NCBI GenBank assembly: GCA_900553775.1
Contig: USEZ01000012.1
Coordinates: forward strand, 1 to 26,192
DNA: 26,192 nt
Reading direction: 5' to 3'
Source: an uncultured Slackia sp.
Lineage (GTDB): Bacteria > Actinomycetota > Coriobacteriia > Coriobacteriales > Eggerthellaceae
The notes under the pieces: model-generated
Database searches by the model: none
The model's input: the letters and a program-made list of their open reading frames with translations, nothing else
Told to the model about the DNA's origin: nothing
Program-made: the position numbers and the translations under genes
In this document: piece after piece, positions 23,022 to 26,192 of the stretch
Numbering within the stretch: position 1 is the first letter of the stretch
How the letters are laid out: each line of letters starts with the position of its first letter

Positions 23022-25208
23022 ATGCCGGATAATGCTCTTACGAGGCGTTCGTTTCTCGCGGCCGGCGCCGCGGTAGGCGCCGCGGCCGCGATCGGCGGCA
23101 CCGGCGCCTTCGTCGCGCGCGACGAAGCGTTCGCTTGGGGCGAAGACCATGTGGTGGAATACGTCGCCACGGTATGCGACGGATGCGGCAACAAGTGCGG
23201 CATGGGAACGTGGACGCAGGACGGCGCGCTGTGGCGCTTCATGGGCCTTGGGAACCATCCGTTCACACGCGGGCATCTGTGCGTTCGCGGCCTGGGCTAC
23301 ACCGCCTCGGCCTATTCCGAAGACCGCATCGTCGAGCCGATGAAAAACGACGGCCAGGGCAACTTCTCCGCCGTTTCGTGGGACGAGGCGCTTGCCGACA
23401 TCGCCGCCCGCATCAAAGAGGCCGACCCGACGCGCATCGCGATGTTCCAGGACGGCCGCGCCACCGACCAGTACTACACGCAGCGTTTCATGAACGCGCT
23501 CGGATCGGCGAACTACTACACCGATACCGTGCTTTCCGATATGGACATCCTCACGGGCATCACCAATATTCTGGGCGTGTTTCCCGCGCCGCATGCCGAG
23601 GCGTCGAAATACATCGTGCTGCTCGACAAGAGCTATTACGAGGGCGTGCGTCCGGCGGAAACCGAGGAAATCATCCACGTGCGCGAAAACGGCGGCCGCG
23701 TGGTCGTGGTCGACCCGCGCCTTCCCAACATCGGCGCGCTGGCCGACGAGTGGGTGTGCGTGCGTCCCGGCTTCGAGCTGGCGTTTCTTCTGGGCGTGAT
23801 GGGCCATCTGCTCAACAACGACCTCTACGACAAGGCGTTCGTCGAAGCCAACGGCAAAGGCTTCGCGCAGTTCGCCGAAAGCGTGCGCGCATACGACGCC
23901 GCCTGGGCGAGCGAGAAGACGGGTATTCCCGAGGAGAAGATCGTCGAAATCGCCGAGGGCCTGGCCGCCGCCGCGCCGCATTGCTATGTGGACATGCAGT
24001 GGGCGGGCACCGTGGGCAGCGGCTATCGCAACAGCGCCGAAACCGTGCGCTGCATCATGCTGCTCAACGCGATGCTCGGCAACTTCAACCAGGAAGGCGG
24101 CTGGGTGTTCCCGCTCGGCCCCTGGGTCGACGACAGCGCGTTCGACCCGACGGCGTTCAAGCCGGTGGGCTATCCGCAGAACTACGCCATCGGCGCCGGC
24201 GCGCACCCGCTCGCCTATATGTATGCCAATGACTGCCAGGCCGCCTTGTCCGCCGCAGCCGAAGGCGCGCTCGACGTGGCGCTGTTCGTGGAAAGCGACC
24301 CGCTTGCCGATTACCCGCAGGCCGCGATGACCGCCGAAGACGTGGCGAAGATCGGCTTCAAGGTGGCGATCGACGGATTCATGACCGAAACCGCGAAGAC
24401 CGCCGATTACGTGCTGCCGCCGACGAGCTATCTTGAGCGCCGCGGCATCGTGGGAACGGCGACGGCTCCCGTGACGGTTGCCACGCTGCGCAATCCTGTG
24501 ATCGAGCAGGTGCATCCGCAGACCAAGCCGCTCTATCGGATCATCGTCGATCTGGCCGAGGCATGCGGCTTGGGCGAATACTTCTCCTTCACGCTCGACC
24601 AGCTCAACGAGACGTATTGCGCGGCATACGGCGTTTCCTACGACACGCTGAAATCCGACGGCGTGGCGCCCATTCCCGGCTGCGAGCTGGCTTTCGGCAG
24701 CACGCCTATGTTCACCACGAAGTCGGGCAAGATCGAATTCTCATGCGAGGCGTATGAGACGGGCGAGATGAAGGCCGTGCCGACCTGGATCGAGCCTGCG
24801 GTGCAGCCCGAAGGCGGCGCGCTTCGCCTGATCACGGGCGATCAGGTGTTCCAGGCGAAAACCTACACCATGACAAGTGACAAGCTCGCCCAGCTCGCCA
24901 AAGACTACGAGGCCGACCGCGTATGGATTTCCTCCTCGCGCGCCACCGAGCTCGGCATCGCCGACGGCGACACGGTGGAGCTTTCCAACGACAACGGCGC
25001 GGTTGCCGTGCAGGTGCGCGTGACCGACCGCATCCACCCCGACGCCGCCTATCTGCCGCCGCACTACGGCTGCACGTCCGAGGCCGTCCGCACGGCGTTC
25101 GGCTTCGGCGCCGCGCATAAGGCGCTCGTCACCCGCCAGGCCGAGCCCGAATCGGGCGCCGGCATGCTGCAGGAAGTGATCGTGAACGTGAAGAAGGTGA
25201 ATGCCTAA
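23022..25208 (+). CDS. Tat-exported molybdopterin oxidoreductase, catalytic subunit (Psr/Phs/Dms type)
   Basis: 728-aa catalytic subunit of a respiratory reductase in the DMSO reductase superfamily. It starts with a twin-arginine signal (TRRSFLAAGAAVGA). A 4Fe-4S motif follows: CDGCGNKC with Cys52, Cys55 and Cys59, plus Cys87 (HLCVRG). Molybdopterin-binding core sequences follow, such as VVVVDPRLPNIGALADEWV, ETAKTADYVLPPTSYLER and a C-terminal dinucleotide-binding domain (ATELGIADGDTVEL). The expected Mo-ligand position after GSANYY appears to be Ser172 (or Asp173), not the Cys seen in polysulfide and thiosulfate reductases. The substrate is therefore open. GAGGGGG precedes the ATG. Its stop overlaps the next start (TAATG), so the two subunits are translationally coupled. 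Confidence 0.9.
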   Translation: MPDNALTRRSFLAAGAAVGAAAAIGGTGAFVARDEAFAWGEDHVVEYVATVCDGCGNKCGMGTWTQDGALWRFMGLGNHPFTRGHLCVRGLGYTASAYSEDRIVEPMKNDGQGNFSAVSWDEALADIAARIKEADPTRIAMFQDGRATDQYYTQRFMNALGSANYYTDTVLSDMDILTGITNILGVFPAPHAEASKYIVLLDKSYYEGVRPAETEEIIHVRENGGRVVVVDPRLPNIGALADEWVCVRPGFELAFLLGVMGHLLNNDLYDKAFVEANGKGFAQFAESVRAYDAAWASEKTGIPEEKIVEIAEGLAAAAPHCYVDMQWAGTVGSGYRNSAETVRCIMLLNAMLGNFNQEGGWVFPLGPWVDDSAFDPTAFKPVGYPQNYAIGAGAHPLAYMYANDCQAALSAAAEGALDVALFVESDPLADYPQAAMTAEDVAKIGFKVAIDGFMTETAKTADYVLPPTSYLERRGIVGTATAPVTVATLRNPVIEQVHPQTKPLYRIIVDLAEACGLGEYFSFTLDQLNETYCAAYGVSYDTLKSDGVAPIPGCELAFGSTPMFTTKSGKIEFSCEAYETGEMKAVPTWIEPAVQPEGGALRLITGDQVFQAKTYTMTSDKLAQLAKDYEADRVWISSSRATELGIADGDTVELSNDNGAVAVQVRVTDRIHPDAAYLPPHYGCTSEAVRTAFGFGAAHKALVTRQAEPESGAGMLQEVIVNVKKVNA

Positions 25209-25747
25209 TGGCCCGCTACGGAATGCTTATAGACACCACGAAGTGCATCGGCTGCTACGCGTGCCGCATCGCATGCTAGAACCAGAACCATCTTCCGGCC
25301 GATGTGTCCTTCGTCGATTTCCACGAGTTCGAGCGCGGCGCGTTTCCCTGCGTGAAGGTCGAAACCGTGCCCACACAGTGCATGCATTGCGAAGACGCCC
25401 CGTGCCAGGCGGTGTGCCCCACGGGCGCCACGTTCACCGATCCCGACGGCATCGTGCGCATCGATCCCGAGCGTTGCATCGGCTGCAAATACTGCATGGC
25501 CGCCTGCCCGTACGAGGCGCGCGTGGTGGACCATCGCACGGGCGTGGTTGACAAATGCCGCTTCTGCACGCTGTATGCGCCGCTCGAGGAGGGCATGTCC
25601 ACGTGCTTGACCGCATGCCCCGCCGGCGTGCGCATGTTCGGCGACCTCGACGACCCCGAGTCCGAGATTTCCAAGCGTATCGTCGAGACCAACGCCCGGC
25701 CTATCGCGGGCGATCTGACCAAGTCCAAGATCTTCTACGTGAGGTGA
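25208..25747 (+). pseudogene. Four-cluster iron-sulfur electron-transfer subunit, interrupted by TAG at codon 24
   Basis: The frame encodes a 179-residue PsrB/DmsB/NrfC-type ferredoxin, except that codon 24 (25277-25279) is TAG. The preceding first-cluster motif is complete (CIGCYACRIAC, Cys13/16/19/23), and the rest continues in frame with the other cluster motifs: QCMHCEDAPCQAVCP, CIGCKYCMAACPYEAR and KCRFC with STCLTACP. A Gln or Lys codon is usual after the fourth Cys, so CAG to TAG is the simplest change. A GTG at 25304 could restart translation but has no good ribosome-binding site and would lose all first-cluster ligands. The gene overlaps the catalytic subunit's stop and lies 6 bp before the membrane subunit, so operon structure is intact. 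Confidence 0.88.
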
Positions 25748-25753
25748 TGAAGG

Positions 25754-26192
25754 ATGTCTTTCGAACCTATCTGGGGCGCGCCCATCGCGTGGTATCTGTT
25801 CCTCGCGGGCCTGGGCGGCGGCGCCTATATCACGTCGGCGTTTCTGCGCTGGCGCCATCCCGAGGCGCAGGGCATGCGCCGTGCGGGCCACTTCATCGCC
25901 CCCGTCGCGGTGGCGATCGGCTTGGTGCTTCTGATGGTCGACGCCGAGGCGGGCTTGCATAACCCGCTGCGTTTCGCGCTGCTTCTGACGAACTTCGGTT
26001 CGGTCATGACCTGGGGCGTGGTGTTCTTGAGCGTTTTCATGGTCATTGCGCTTGCCACCGCGGCGCTCGACATCATGAAGAAGAAGACGCCCGGCTGGAT
26101 CGAGCTTGCGGGCGCGGTCATGGCGCTGTGCGTGGCCGTCTACACGGGCGCGCTGCTCGGCGTGTGCAAGACGTTCCCCCTGTGGAACAACG
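25754..26192 (+). CDS. NrfD/PsrC-type membrane anchor subunit, truncated by window end
   Basis: The first 146 codons are visible (MSFEPIWGAPIAWYLFLAGL), with no stop before the window edge. The Trp-Gly/Pro start and YLFLAGLGGGAYITSAF are typical of NrfD, the quinol-interacting integral membrane subunit of Psr-type complexes. Four hydrophobic segments are visible by eye. The ATG at 25754 follows GAGG and GAAGG sites. It would exchange electrons between the menaquinone pool and the iron-sulfur subunit. Its reading frame is open as far as seen. Confidence 0.85.
   Translation, partial: MSFEPIWGAPIAWYLFLAGLGGGAYITSAFLRWRHPEAQGMRRAGHFIAPVAVAIGLVLLMVDAEAGLHNPLRFALLLTNFGSVMTWGVVFLSVFMVIALATAALDIMKKKTPGWIELAGAVMALCVAVYTGALLGVCKTFPLWNN

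Noticed and set aside
22956..24515. 519-codon antisense frame across the molybdoenzyme gene
   Set aside because: Mirrors the plus-strand gene's third-position GC; composition is not protein-like.
25277..25279. Pyrrolysine at the TAG in the Fe-S subunit
   Set aside because: No pylT or pyl biosynthesis genes are visible in the window, other genes use TAG as an ordinary stop (for example purN at 3098-3100 and argS at 15621-15623), and the residue is normally Gln or Lys in this family.
1..26192. tRNA, rRNA, CRISPR arrays or insertion sequences
   Set aside because: No cloverleaf, repeat-spacer array, transposase or paired terminal repeat was seen on reading both strands.

Overview
The window is GC-rich (roughly 60-65% by eye) and looks like part of an Eggerthellaceae (Coriobacteriia, Actinomycetota) chromosome. 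The basis is the combination of Tat-exported flavin and molybdenum oxidoreductases, each paired with a large polytopic membrane protein ending in a LuxR-type helix-turn-helix, together with a class B sortase and high-GC housekeeping genes. The family assignment is inference; no 16S or other marker is present.

Layout. 90-1106: class B sortase. 1332-4397 (+): purM, purN, an XdhC-family protein and a small uncharacterised ORF, ending at a bidirectional terminator. 4479-8298: a visibly lower-GC block with a Tat-exported, lipobox-containing Old-Yellow-Enzyme-type flavoprotein (-) divergent from membrane LuxR regulator 1 (+), with a 21-bp dyad between them. 8523-10109: purH. 10472-13229 (-): methyltransferase, moeA and mog (molybdenum cofactor synthesis). 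13899-15623: argS. 15884-16216: thioredoxin. 16279-17784 (-): membrane LuxR regulator 2, divergent from 18125-20913 (+), a triheme cytochrome c/sulfite-oxidase-fold fusion followed by a second exported sulfite-oxidase-fold protein. 21240-22733 (-): membrane LuxR regulator 3, broken by an in-frame TGA. 23022 to the window end (+): a Psr/Phs/Dms-type respiratory complex with a Tat-exported molybdopterin subunit, an iron-sulfur subunit broken by an in-frame TAG at codon 24, and a truncated NrfD-type membrane subunit.

How it fits together. Three redox modules each sit head-to-head with their own membrane LuxR protein, which suggests one dedicated sensor-regulator per respiratory substrate. Mog and MoeA would supply molybdenum cofactor to the Psr-like enzyme and perhaps to the sulfite-oxidase-fold proteins. 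The most striking observation is that in the third module both the regulator and the electron-transfer subunit carry a single in-frame stop while the rest of each reading frame is intact. The module is either recently inactivated, subject to readthrough, or affected by base errors. The other main points are palindromes in the divergent promoter regions, Sec-like rather than Tat-like signals on the sulfite-oxidase-fold proteins, and a Ser rather than Cys at the likely Mo-ligand position of the large molybdoenzyme.
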